NCBI GenBank assembly: GCA_022315425.1
Contig: JAIUPT010000030.1
Span: 62,001 to 126,000 of the forward strand
Length of the DNA stretch: 64,000 nt
Direction of reading: 5' to 3'
Source of the DNA: Pseudevernia furfuracea
Taxonomy: Eukaryota; Ascomycota; Lecanoromycetes; Lecanorales; Parmeliaceae
The translations under genes and the position numbers were made by a program. Every line of letters starts with the position of its first letter. The first letter of the stretch is position 1. Shown here piece after piece: positions 24,951-35,638 of this stretch. The notes beneath the pieces were generated by a model. That model was not told the DNA's origin, did not search any database, and saw nothing but the letters and a program-made list of their open reading frames with translations.

Positions 24951-27271
24951 ATGGGCTCCTCAAAGCAATCCAGTGATACTATTGTTCAAGACTTTGCTCA
25001 AATTAACCCGAAGAATCAGCCCAAGCCCGCGGTCATCGAGAAAATGGACATCACCTCATCCCTTAAGGACCTTCAGACGGATGAGCAGCGACGGGTCCTT
25101 GATACGGTAGCTCAGGTCCGCAAATGTGGCCTCGAGAGCATACTGTCTCTTCCTCAGCTCGTCGTTTGTGGGGACCAGTCGGCAGGCAAAAGCTCTGTAC
25201 TCGAAGCTCTGACAGAGATCCCATTCCCTACGAACGACAACCTGTGCACAAGGTTTGCAACGGAGATCATTCTACGCCGCGCGAATACCAACTCACTGAC
25301 GATTAAGATAATTCCGGATCCCAAGCGACCTGCAAACGAGCAGACACCCTTGAAAGCCTTCAAGGAATCCATCGCCAACTTTGATGACCTTCCTCGAATA
25401 ATGAACGCCGCGATGGACATCATGGACATCGGAGCCGGTGCTTCTGGACCCAAACCTAAAGCTTTCGCGAGGGATGTCCTCAGTATCGAGGTTGAAGGTC
25501 CATCAACACCGCAACTTACGTTGGTCGACATTCCTGGATTGATTCAGACTGATACAAAGGGCATCACCAAGGCTGACGTTGAGCTTGTTGGGGAGATTAC
25601 AGATCAGTACGTCAAACAACCTCGTACGATCTGCTTGGCTGTTGTCTCTGCAGCCAGTGACCCTGCCAATCAGAGCATTCTCACCAAAGTCCGTGATGTT
25701 GACCCCGATGGAGATCGTACTCTTGGGATCATCACCAAACCCGACAGGCTTCCATCAGGCTCTGGGAGTGAAAATGCATACATAGAATTGGCCAGAAACC
25801 AGGATATTTTCTTCAAACTAGGCTGGCACGTCCTCAAGAATCGCACGTTCGAAGAAAAAGATCTCGATCTCGCGGGGCGCAACATAGCTGAGGCAACGTA
25901 CTTCCGCACCTCCAATTTTAAGGTTCTACCGGAGCATTGCTTGGGCGTCAATACACTAAGGAACCGTTTGAGCGTTCTGCTCTTTGAGCACGTCAAGCAA
26001 GAATTGCCAAAGCTCCGGAGCGATCTCGAGGAAGCGCTGCTTGACGCAAAGACACAGCTTCAACTCATGGGAAGCAATCGAACAACGGCTGGAGATTGCA
26101 AAGCCTACTTAGTGCAGCTCAGCCTCGACTTCTACGAGGTCTGCAAAGCGGCTGTTGATGGGCACTATGAAGGAGACTATTTTACTTCTGATGGCGACCC
26201 TGCCTTCTCACTCACGTCACAGGCAACGATTCGCAGAATTCGTGCTGTGGTTCAATACATGAACACTGGATTTTCCGATAAAATGCGTGTCAACGGACAC
26301 AAGTACCAGATCAACATGTCCCAATCTTCATCCCGCCCTCTGCCAGATACAGTACTGAACGGACTTGGCTGGCTTCCTGAGTCGGTGTCACCTATCAAAA
26401 TGGACCGGAAGAATGCCCTTTCATGGGTACGTCTGGTACTTGTTCGTACCCGAGGAAGGGAATTAGTGGGCAACTTTAACCCGCTCCTTGTCGGCGAGCT
26501 CTTCTGGGAGCAGTGCGCAAACTGGAGACGCCTGGCCGTGGAGTATGTGGACCAGGTAGCCGACGTCTGCCGACGTTTCCTAGAAATATTGCTTCACGAC
26601 AAATGCCCAAAAGACGTAGCCTCCCGTCTTCACACATCGATCGTTCTAGACGCACTCAAAGCTAGACATCACGACGCCATGGAAGAGCTTGAACGACTCA
26701 TTGAGGATACCAAAAGCTATCCAATCAACTACAATCACTACTACACCGACACAGTCCAACAGCGACGTGAAGAGCGACGCAAGGCTGCTGAGGCCTTGCA
26801 AGCAGAGATAGATGCTGATGAGGCTGATGGCCTTCTTCCCCTACCCAAGCCTACTCAGGCGTCCGCAAGCACCAATGCCGATCAAGCTATAGAGCAATAC
26901 TCTCGCCGCATCGATCCAAACATGGAGAACATCAGCTGCGAAGAAGCTCTCGATTGTCTGTTCGCTATCTATGAGGTCAGTTATCGCCATCTCTAAAGCA
27001 AGTCAAGCTAAAATTCCAATCTATGCAGGTATCGCAGAAGACCTTCGTAGCCAACGTAACGACTCAAGTAGTAGAGCGCCACATCATCCGCGGGCTCGAG
27101 AAAATCTTCTCACCTGTCACCGTGAACGGCTTGAAGGACCCAGAAGTCGAGGCGATTGCCTCGGAGCCGGCTAATGCGAAGAGGCAGAGGCAGTTCTTGG
27201 AGGACCGAATCGCGAAGCTGAAGGACGGACAGAGCATCTTCCGAAGCGTAATGGGTGGTGCTGCGATGTAG
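24951..27271 (+). CDS. dynamin-like large GTPase (Mx/Vps1-type, fungal)
   Basis: Exons 24951-26975 and 27029-27271 with a 53-bp phase-0 intron; 755 aa from this start. The dynamin G motifs are clear: GDQSAGKS (74-81), DIPG (193-196) and TKPD (262-265). A stalk region follows, and the second exon encodes a GTPase effector domain (VSQKTFVANVTTQVVERHI, then GLEKIFSP). There is no PH or Pro-rich domain. It resembles fungal Mx-like dynamins rather than Vps1 or Dnm1 proper; such proteins self-assemble on membranes and remodel them by GTP hydrolysis. An in-frame ATG at 24834 would add 39 residues. I prefer 24951 because its context (CTACCATGG) is better and the extra residues look like leader sequence. 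Confidence 0.85.
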
Positions 27272-29848
27272 CGCGGCCTAGTCGCATCAAGCGACCGCAT
27301 ATCTAATTGGCCGCCGTATCACAATGAGTTTTACCATGTTGCTGTTCACCAAGACCGCTACTGCAGAAAGCTTCCATAACTTCAATCGCACTTCATTTTC
27401 CAATGCTATAGGAATTTGCGTCTCCCTCCGCAATCTCTCCCACCACCACTAATCGGAAAAACAAACATGAAATAACTTTAACACCTCCAATAAAGGTCTT
27501 CTCTGCACCTCATACTCCCCTCACCTTCCTCCATCCTCTCACCCTCTTGACTCCCTTCCCCCACACCAGCCCACGCCACCCCCGCAAAGAATAATTCCTC
27601 CAGCCCGGCCGAGCGATCGTGGAGGAGAGAGAGAGAGTTTTCGGCGACGGATGCGTATGGAGTAAGGTAAGTAGGACACGGGATGGTTACCTAACAAAAC
27701 AACAATGGCATCGAAAAAACTCGTTGTCGACATGAAGCTCCACTAGGTTTCCCCCCCTCTCCCCCCCAAATGCGAAGAAATGAACACCACACACCACCGC
27801 TATGCATCCACCGGATCCCACTCATCCCAAGCCGCAACCGCCCAATCCAAAAATGACCAAAAAAAAGGCGTCCAATCTCCGAACACTCGGCGAACCACCC
27901 GTAGGTAGGATAGGATTCACGAGACGCACCCAAGATGCAAGCCTCCGGAACGAAAAATCCCTCCCCCTTAAATATTACCCTCAAAGTTGGACGCTCCATC
28001 CCGCGGCCAGCTCGTCCCGAATCTCGAATTCTTTCGCCAAAAGGCAAATCGCCCCCGCGCGGCCGAGAACGCGAGAGGGTTCGCGGGAGTATGTATGTAA
28101 ACGCGCCGAAATGCTGCAGCAAAAGCGTAGATGGGGTAGGAAGAAAAAAGCCCACTGGGTAGCTGCGAGCAAGGATGTTTGGGTTGGGGGGATCCTCCCG
28201 TGTTTGAACCCGTTCCCCGGCTCGAGAGAGGAGAGGATCAATGTGGTGGCAAACAAAGGGGAACCCGCAGCCGAGAAAATGCGAGGTTTGCACCCGCGTG
28301 CAAGAGGCGGTGCCACCAACAGCTTCCGTCACTCGTTCCACCGTTCACAATCCCCGCAGCTACTTTTCTCCATACGCCCTCATCGCAACCAGCACCAGCA
28401 CAGCCGGCATGGTAGCAAACATTTTCCTACCCGAGAGTATCCGTATCTGACGGGTCACTCTCGGGTGCGCAAACAAACACGCGGTCACTCTTATCGTAGC
28501 CCCGTCGAATAGAATACAAATAGCTCGTAGGGAAGGCCACTCAGAAAGCCATCAGTTGCTCACGAATGCAGGGCCGAGCACAGCGGTGTGGGCGGCGATC
28601 GCATAATGCTCCATGTTCCAAGCATCAATGGGATCAATGTTCTTTCTTTCTTCCCTTGATTGGATTTGGAAAAGGAATACCAAACGGAGCCGAGATCAAG
28701 CGGCAATCGTCGTCGTCGTCGTCGTCGTCGCCGACTGGCCGAGCGCCCTTTCGACATTCGGTAAAGTCGTTCCCGGATCAAGCGGCAGTCATCGTCGTCG
28801 CCGACTGGTCGAATGGATGCCATTCCCCCCACACTGGGGGCAGTACTTCGGCCGAGGTCGCCAACTGTATAAATAAAGCCCTTCGTCGACCTTCACCCTT
28901 CTCCTTTCTATATACCACTTCGAACCGGAGGGAGAAACGCTGTCACAGCCTTCACTGTGGCGCAAGGGCACCGAAGCATACGACGAGAACATTTGGAAGC
29001 GCATGAGCTCGGCCGCGCGGAGGGGCAAATTCTCAAAGGCACAGCTGAACGAAGCGCGGAAAAAGAATTTCCGGAAAGCACAGCGCGAACGCGGGAGGTT
29101 GGGCACTTAGCAAAGAGGGTCGGCTTTCCTTCTTTTGCTCCAGGACAGGACAGACCGACCCATATACAACAACCATATAAATATGTCGCCTTGGACCCTT
29201 CCCTGAACTCCAGCTCGGCTGGTCACCCATACGGGCCACTTGGTCGACAAATCCAGACCATGCACATGCAGGGATCTACCTCCTCGAGGAAGATTATCGA
29301 AATGTTCTGCCACAAAACGATGAAGAAATAAACGAGATACAAATTGCTCTTTCCTCAACAAAGAAGCAGCTACTCTCAATATTTCATCGATGAATGTCCC
29401 TCAACGACAAGACATCAAAGCTACTCCTATCGAGTGAGTGAGCTGCGGAGCAGCTTTGCTCAAAGATGGATGTCTTTGGGGATAGACGATTTCGAGATGC
29501 CGTCTCTGCAGGCATTTGAAGAGCCATGGAAGAATGGCTTCAAGGATTGGATGCCGGGTGAAGCATTGGCAAGTTGGCCGTCGGATCAGTATATGGGTGG
29601 CATGAGGCCATACTAATGGAAAGGTATGGAATGGATGGCAACGGGAGACAGAGGCATGATAACAAAGTGACTGGAAGCCACGAGGAGTAGGAGGGGAGGC
29701 AGTGACGAAGGAAGAGTGCCCCGATGAGTACGATTGCAAAGTTTTTCGATATACAGGTTTCCGCAAGTATTTGCGCTAGTAGATGTTCAGGAAATCAATA
29801 TCTCCAAGTGTGTTTTTTTAAGTCCACTAGATCACCTCCGTATGAAAT
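27272..29848. other. large gene-poor interval with coding-like fragments
   Basis: 2.6 kb between the dynamin gene and the 3' end of homocitrate synthase. Most ORFs are short and of biased composition. A TATAAATA element at about 28869-28876 precedes three open stretches in different frames (28877-29110, about 29214-29390, 29344-29616) whose residue mix looks coding. I could not join them by acceptable splice sites, so no gene is called. Confidence 0.4.
28697..28812. repeat. local direct duplication with TCG triplets
   Basis: The string GATCAAGCGGCA, then TCG repeats and CGCCGACTGG, occurs at about 28697-28740 and again at about 28777-28808. The first copy has the longer TCG run. Confidence 0.75.
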
Positions 29849-31580
29849 TCACGTTGCAGCCGCTGTCTCACCGTTCAAAACTTTTACGGCATCGTGACCA
29901 TGGACGTCATGCCTTGCCAATGCATCCGTCTGTTGATCGACGATTTGATCAAGATGCTGTGATTCCGGTTCTCGACTCAGCTCTGCCTCCTTTTGAGCGA
30001 ATTTCATCCTTTCGTCAGCGGTCATATCGTCCAGAAGTGGCTTCTTGCCGTTTTGCTCGGAGTACAGGTTTTCGTAGAAAGCATTGATGATGGCGTCGGT
30101 GTCTTCGATTGCCAGATGTCTAACATCGGCCATGGCCTTGATCTTTGTAGTACAGCTTTTGATCTGACTGTCGGTCATGTCTAAACCGAGTTGGTTTACA
30201 CGGCTTTTTATAGCATTCCAACCAGTCAATCGCGATGTGAAGTGGACTGGGTCTAGTTAGGTCGACGTTGCACTCGAATCGAGGGACTTACTCACCATAG
30301 CGGGTCATCCCAAAGTCTGCTGGATTGATAATTTCGTAGGTGGTGGGGTTTGCGAGTATAGCTTTAGCGTGTATACCCGCCTTATGTGTAAACGCGCAGA
30401 AGCCTGTTATATAGTTGTTAAAAGGGACATTAATCTCGACAGCACCCGCGACCAAGTCCTCAATAGCCTTGAGCTTCGTGAGATCGTACTTGCTCCTCAC
30501 GTAGTCTCTGTCAGCGACCAGCATGCGTGCGACGAATCCTCCTAATGGGGTAATCCCATTACGCTCACCAATTCCCAGGACTGATGTATCGACGTGTGTA
30601 GCTCCCGCTTCAAGCGCACAGTAGGCGTTAGCGATGGCGCAACCGGTACTGCTCACGCAGTCAGGAAGTGATCCTAGGGATGGTGCATGCCTAAGAAGGG
30701 TTTACTTGCTCGTTATGAAAGTGGCATTCAATGTCGCACTGGACGACCCCGCGCAGTGTCCGGACAAGATCGTACACCTGTCTTGGACTTGCACAGCCAA
30801 TCGTATCTGCGATACCAACTCTACCAACACCAGCCTTAGACACAATTGAGTAAATGTTGAGTAGATCGACAAGATCGGATCTAAAGGAATCCTCGGACGA
30901 AAATCTGCATTCCAAGCCCTTGGACTTGACGAATTGGATCACCTGTTGCTCGTGTCATGTCAGCGAGCAAGTCCAAGATTCCGAAGAGTCCTTGGGCGGA
31001 TTTTCACCTCAAGTGCGGTATCCCTTATATAGTCCATGCTCTTTCCGTGTGAATGCTGCATCAGCTGCGGGGATGTCCCAATGACTATGTCCAAGCCATC
31101 GACCCCCGTTTCTACTGCGACGCGTGCATCGTCCATGTGACACCTAACGTGAGTGAGGATCTTGGCCTTGAGCCCCAGATTGCAAATGATTTCGCAATCC
31201 TTGCGCGACTGCTCCGAGGATGCAGGGGAAGTGAGCTCGATGTATTCAACTCCGAAAGCATCCAACGCTTTGGCTATTTTGACCTTGGTCTCGGTGTCGA
31301 AGAATGCATTGGCAAACTGCAGGAGCACGGTTAGTATCCAACTTCAGGTTTAGGATCTCAGATCTTTGCTCACCTGCTCTCCCTCACGTAAAGTGCTCTC
31401 GATTATCTTGAAGTTTGAGACATTGGAAAGATAGTCACCAACGGAGGCAAAGGGCTGCCTCCGTGGATTGTGTGGTGTGTGTGGCCCATAGCCGTTGGTG
31501 CCATTCACTTGCCCATTAGTTGTTGCAGGGACATCACCATTGGTGCCATTGACGACATCACCGTTGCAGGATGGGCACAT
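29849..31580 (-). CDS. LYS20: homocitrate synthase (lysine biosynthesis)
   Basis: Five minus-strand exons: 31580-31374, 31316-31008, 30942-30710, 30648-30296 and 30252-29849; 501 aa. It condenses acetyl-CoA with 2-oxoglutarate to homocitrate, the first and feedback-controlled step of the fungal alpha-aminoadipate route to lysine. The TLREGEQ motif at the end of exon 1, the metal-binding HFHND (His246, His248) and GIGERNGITPLGG are the family hallmarks. The third intron is GC-AG: its donor GCAAGT splits the Asp codon of HFHND, and only this choice restores the motif. The fourth intron is just 43 bp. The N-terminal 45 residues are Asn/Gly-rich and the C-terminus is longer than in yeast. Confidence 0.93.
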
Positions 31581-32775
31581 GATTGGTTTGAATAGAAGAA
31601 TTAACCAAGGCAATTGAAGGCTCAGAGAGAGCTGTTTGCAGGAATGAGATGTCGGTACAAGGAAGTGAATTTTTTCTTGAGTCACAAACTTGGGGGTCCG
31701 GGGAAATGACGGTGGCACGGTGGGTGTGTTAAATCTTTCGGCCCGATTAATTCTCCGAAGCCAAGCCCCAAAGGGTCTCTACTCTCTCGGTCTGGATCAT
31801 GTGCCACTGTAAGGACTCTACATATGGAAAGTAGACTATTCATCCGAGTATAAAGCTGAAATTTAGGAGCGTCGTTGGTCTGATGACTCCACCAACGCAG
31901 CGGATGGCTTGGATGGAGGTGCAGACATCAACTCAAGGCCAGAGATTTCAAATCTCATGGTAACCAGTCACTCATAGCCTGTGTAAGTTTCTAGTCCTAA
32001 AGTCAGATTCTTCAGAAGAAGCTTTCCAGCCCACATGCTTCAGATCATTAATGACCCTCGTGTTGCGTCACCACCAGGTGTCGAAGCGAAAGTGAACCAG
32101 TTATCTACAAACCCTTACTGAAAGACTGATCACCGCCAGTATTTCACGCTGCAACTGCTTTTTAATACTCGCGGTATATATCTATTCAATGTGATCATTG
32201 ATGGGAAGATGTATGCTGATATCGATGATGTAGCAAAGGGGGTAACTACCGCCCGGAAGAGTGGAAAGCCATCAACATAACCAGTTATGCAATTGGTATT
32301 GATGGGCCGTTTGGAATCGATGGTGGGAGCATGAATTTGTCTTTCCACCGCGAGAAAATAGGAAGAGAAAATAGGAAGCACCGCAACACCATTGTACCAG
32401 CGCCATTAGGAATCGAACCAAATACGAACTAAATACCTCCGATCACACCGCGGGCCCAAGGAGTTGCTAGAACTGAGGAACCCTCACGTGCTCGCAGCGC
32501 CAGGCAAGTTGCCAGAAAAGTGGCAGTCTTCTGTATCGGTCTTCTAGATTTAGTGCACTCATAGCAAACAAGCCGAAAATACCCGTCAAACGAAGTGCAG
32601 AAACAATCTGAACAGAGTGCTCTGTATACCAAGACTCTCGCTCTTTTTCAACATTCAGCATTTCTGATAAGGCTGAGGAGCGGAACTTTCCGCGCCAAAG
32701 TCAAGAACGCGTCCTCCACCAGTCTTCCCTAACTAACCATCATTGGAAACATCGCACCCCACGCCGTCTCCCGTC
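31581..32775. other. divergent promoter region
   Basis: 1.2 kb between homocitrate synthase (minus) and NSE3 (plus). It contains a second tRNA-like relic (32383-32445, entered separately). No supported ORF. Confidence 0.5.
32383..32445 (-). other. second tRNA-like B-box locus
   Basis: Minus strand carries the same GGTTCGATTCC B-box and the following flank (GGCGCTGGTACAATGGTG) as the locus at 22190. The similarity stops upstream of the B-box; the T-stem and A-box are degraded here. Confidence 0.5.
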
Positions 32776-34057
32776 ATGCCTGTCATCAATCGTAAACGTC
32801 GAGCTGTGAGTCCAGCTCAAGTTTTCACCTCGATCAATGTCGTCTAACATGGCATCTAGCAAGCAGACGCCGAACCCTCACCTGCACCAACGCGTCGCAG
32901 GCGGTCGCCCTCGGCTTCTGATCCCTCATCAGTCGACGAGGATGCCGATGGCGAAGACATGCAGGGAGCAAGCAGCAATGATCAGATGGTGAAGAAGCTC
33001 GTGAGGCTGGCGCTAGCGAGCGAGTACGCTCGGATACCGATCAGGAGGACGGACATCAGTGCCAAAGGTTTGGGCACGCGTTCCAGACCCGAGCTACGGA
33101 AGCTGACGGTTGTTGGCGGTAGTCATGGCCCCGAACACGGGGCGCCAATTCAAGCATGTGTTTGCGGAAGCCCAGGCGCAGTTGCGATCTGTGTTTGGCA
33201 TGGAGCTGACGGAGCTACCCGTCAAAGAGAAGGTCACTATCAGCCAGAAGAGAGCTGCACAGCGGTCCGGGACCCAAGGGTCGAGCACGTCGAAAGCTTA
33301 CATCCTGACCTCCACCCTCCCGGCCCAATATCGAAAACCTGGCGTTCTTCAACCTCCGCAAATTCCCTCCACAGGAGCTGAAGCATCCTACATTGGCCTT
33401 ACGACTTTTATACTCTCTCTGATATACCTCTCCGCGTCACAGACAATCTCTGAATCTCGACTTGAGAAACACTTGAGACGTATGAACGCGGACAATTACG
33501 TTCTGACTGGTGAGAAGACGGAGAAAGTCCTGAAGCGGATGGAAAGAGAGAATTACATTGTTAAAGTGCGGGAACGGGATGGAGGCGGTGAAGAGAGTGT
33601 GGAGTACGTTATTGGGCCAAGGGGTAAGGTGGAAGTCGGCGAAAGAGGCGTCGCTGGCTTGGTGAGAGGCGTCTACGGCAAGAAGGATGCTGAGGCTGAT
33701 GAGCTGGAGCGGAGGCTCGTGAGAAGTCTAGGAGACGTAGTCATTGAGAAGAAGAGTAGGAGGGTTGATGGGGAGGAGGGAGACATCGAGGGGGAAGAGG
33801 AAATTGAAGGTGACGAGGCTGAAGTGGGGGCACAAGAGGCTGAGGAAGAAGAGGAGCAGCAGCAGCAGCAGCAGAAGGCGGTTGGCCGGAGAGGACGGAA
33901 GAAACAGACCCCAAAGCAGGCCCCCAAGCAGACAAGACGATCTTCGGGGCGGAACAAGAAGCGGGCAAGGGATGAAGAGGAGGAAGACGAAGAGGATGAA
34001 GACGAAGATGAAGATGACGACGAGGGAGATGATGATGCAGAGGAGAGTGACGAGTGA
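32776..34057 (+). CDS. NSE3: SMC5/6 complex subunit Nse3 (MAGE domain)
   Basis: Exons 32776-32805 (30 nt), 32860-33067 and 33123-34057; introns 54 and 55 bp; 390 aa. The core, from VKKLVRLALASEYARIPIRR through FKHVFAEAQAQLRSVFGMEL to LEKHLRRMNADNY, has the paired winged-helix pattern of the MAGE domain. Outside animals this is carried by the single Nse3 subunit. Nse3 joins Nse1 and Nse4 in the SMC5/6 complex, which binds DNA and supports repair of stalled forks in the nucleus. The C-terminal 90 residues are disordered, with acidic (EEEDEEDEDEDED) and basic AT-hook-like (KKRARDEE, RRGRKK) stretches and a short Gln run. Splicing at exon 2/3 restores DISAKVMAPN. Confidence 0.83.
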
Positions 34058-34312
34058 TGCTGTAGATGTTTTACATACTGTACATAATTTCATTTATGAA
34101 TCAATGTTAGCGGTCGCTCTAAGGCATGTAAACATGTCAGCCTCGTCTTCTTTCGGCAATGTCGAGATCGCGGGTGTCGGTGTTCGAGAACTCCAATATC
34201 CCGATTAAGATCTCATGCCGCAATAATGCCTGTGGCTGCAACCCAAGGTGCATTATTCGTCAAAATCATCCGTCTAGAACGTCTTCCATGTGCTCTCTAC
34301 GTCATCTCATCT

Positions 34313-34711
34313 TTATCGTCCTTGGAACTCCAGACTCCCCTTCACACCCTCCTGCATCAACATGCCCACCACCTCTGGACTCAAAATCTCCGTGCGAAAC
34401 CTCTCCTCCTGCATCAACTCCAGTGCCCGAATCGTAGGCCCAGGATAGCTCAGATACTTGATGTATTCCGGCCGGGTCCAATACTGCAGATATTTCAAGT
34501 AGGCCACGAAATCCGGGGCCTGTAGCAGTTTGAGCGAGGCGAGATGGTTGAGGTAGAGAGGGGAGGAAAGCATGGTGACGAACTCGAGCTCGAGTTCAAA
34601 GCGCGTGTAGCCGCCATAGAGAGTCTCGGATGGATCGGGTTTGAAGGGAGAAGGGGGCGAAGGTTGAGAGTCTGGAGGGCCAGATGGCTCGTTCATGGTC
34701 GCATCTGACAT
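34313..34711 (-). CDS. MED31: Mediator subunit MED31 (Soh1)
   Basis: Single exon, 132 aa, the usual MED31 size. The conserved fold region reads RFELELEFVTMLSSPLYLN, then APDFVAYLKYLQYWTRPEYIKYLSYPGP. This is nearly the family signature. MED31 sits in the middle module of Mediator, near the head/middle contact. The first 35 residues are Pro/Ser-rich and disordered. A second ATG five codons downstream is a possible alternative start. It lies tail to tail with NSE3 at 255 bp distance. Confidence 0.95.
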   Translation of the reverse strand: MSDATMNEPSGPPDSQPSPPSPFKPDPSETLYGGYTRFELELEFVTMLSSPLYLNHLASLKLLQAPDFVAYLKYLQYWTRPEYIKYLSYPGPTIRALELMQEERFRTEILSPEVVGMLMQEGVKGSLEFQGR

Positions 34712-35638
34712 GGTGGTGGCTTGACGCCTACGAGGCCACAGGTGTGACTTCGTGGTGGCTTTGATTAATCAAGCCGTCGGAAGTAGGTAACGGGGGCAGC
34801 TGCACGAGACCAGCACTAGGGCATGAGCACCACTGGTGCCACGAGGTTTGAAGAGGTTACCGAGAAGGTCGAGAATAGTATTGCGGGGTGCGCGGACAGG
34901 TACTCTAAAGTCTCTAATAAGTAATTAGTCAATAAGGTGTGTTATTCATTAGGGGTAGGAATCTAGCCTGAGTAGGTCAAGAGGAATGGAGCAAATAAAG
35001 GGAATTGGATGGGAAAGAGGGTGTGTTCGTTAAGGAGGAAGAGGAAGGATCGCAGCCACCCCTGGAAGTCAAATATCAAAACCTGGCTTCGGATTATCGC
35101 ATGGCTCCAATTAATTATTAGAGTAGATCCCGCTTCCCTCGAATTGAAGAATGAATCAATAAATCAATCCCTACATATAGGTACTCTCCTTCAACAACAC
35201 CTTCAATTCCCGCCTTCCTTCCTTTCTTTCTCCTAATCACAAACATAACCTCTTACTAGCTATACCTACTAGACATCCTACACACTGTCTTCCTCTTCTT
35301 GCATGATCCTAATCCTCAATACCAACACCAAGAATAATATCTGCCGACTGCCCCACTTTCTCCTAGTTCCGAACGCCGCCAATTCACCATCCACCGGATT
35401 CAGATTTCACCACCTTTTCCACATCCCCTTCTGTCCTACAACTCTTAACATCGCCATCTCCCTCATTCCCATCTTCAAGAGCATTCGAACTTATATACAA
35501 CAACACACAACCAAATTTCAAATACCCGCGGAACCATTGACTCGGTACTCCCGTAGACAGGCGGAAAAAGGGAAAAAAAAGGAAAAGTTGGGATCAGGGA
35601 CAACGGGTTCTTGCAGAAGGTTTTCGCAGACAATAATA
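34712..35638. other. divergent promoter and leader of PAL1
   Basis: 927 bp between MED31 (minus) and PAL1 (plus). It is A/T-rich with pyrimidine-rich stretches at 35200-35480, suggesting a long 5' leader for PAL1. No supported ORF. Confidence 0.5.

Noticed and set aside
27691..28512. Overlapping long ORFs on both strands (216 and 236 codons)
   Set aside because: Both depend on GC-rich biased sequence, show no domain or splice partner, and overlap each other; unlikely to be real.
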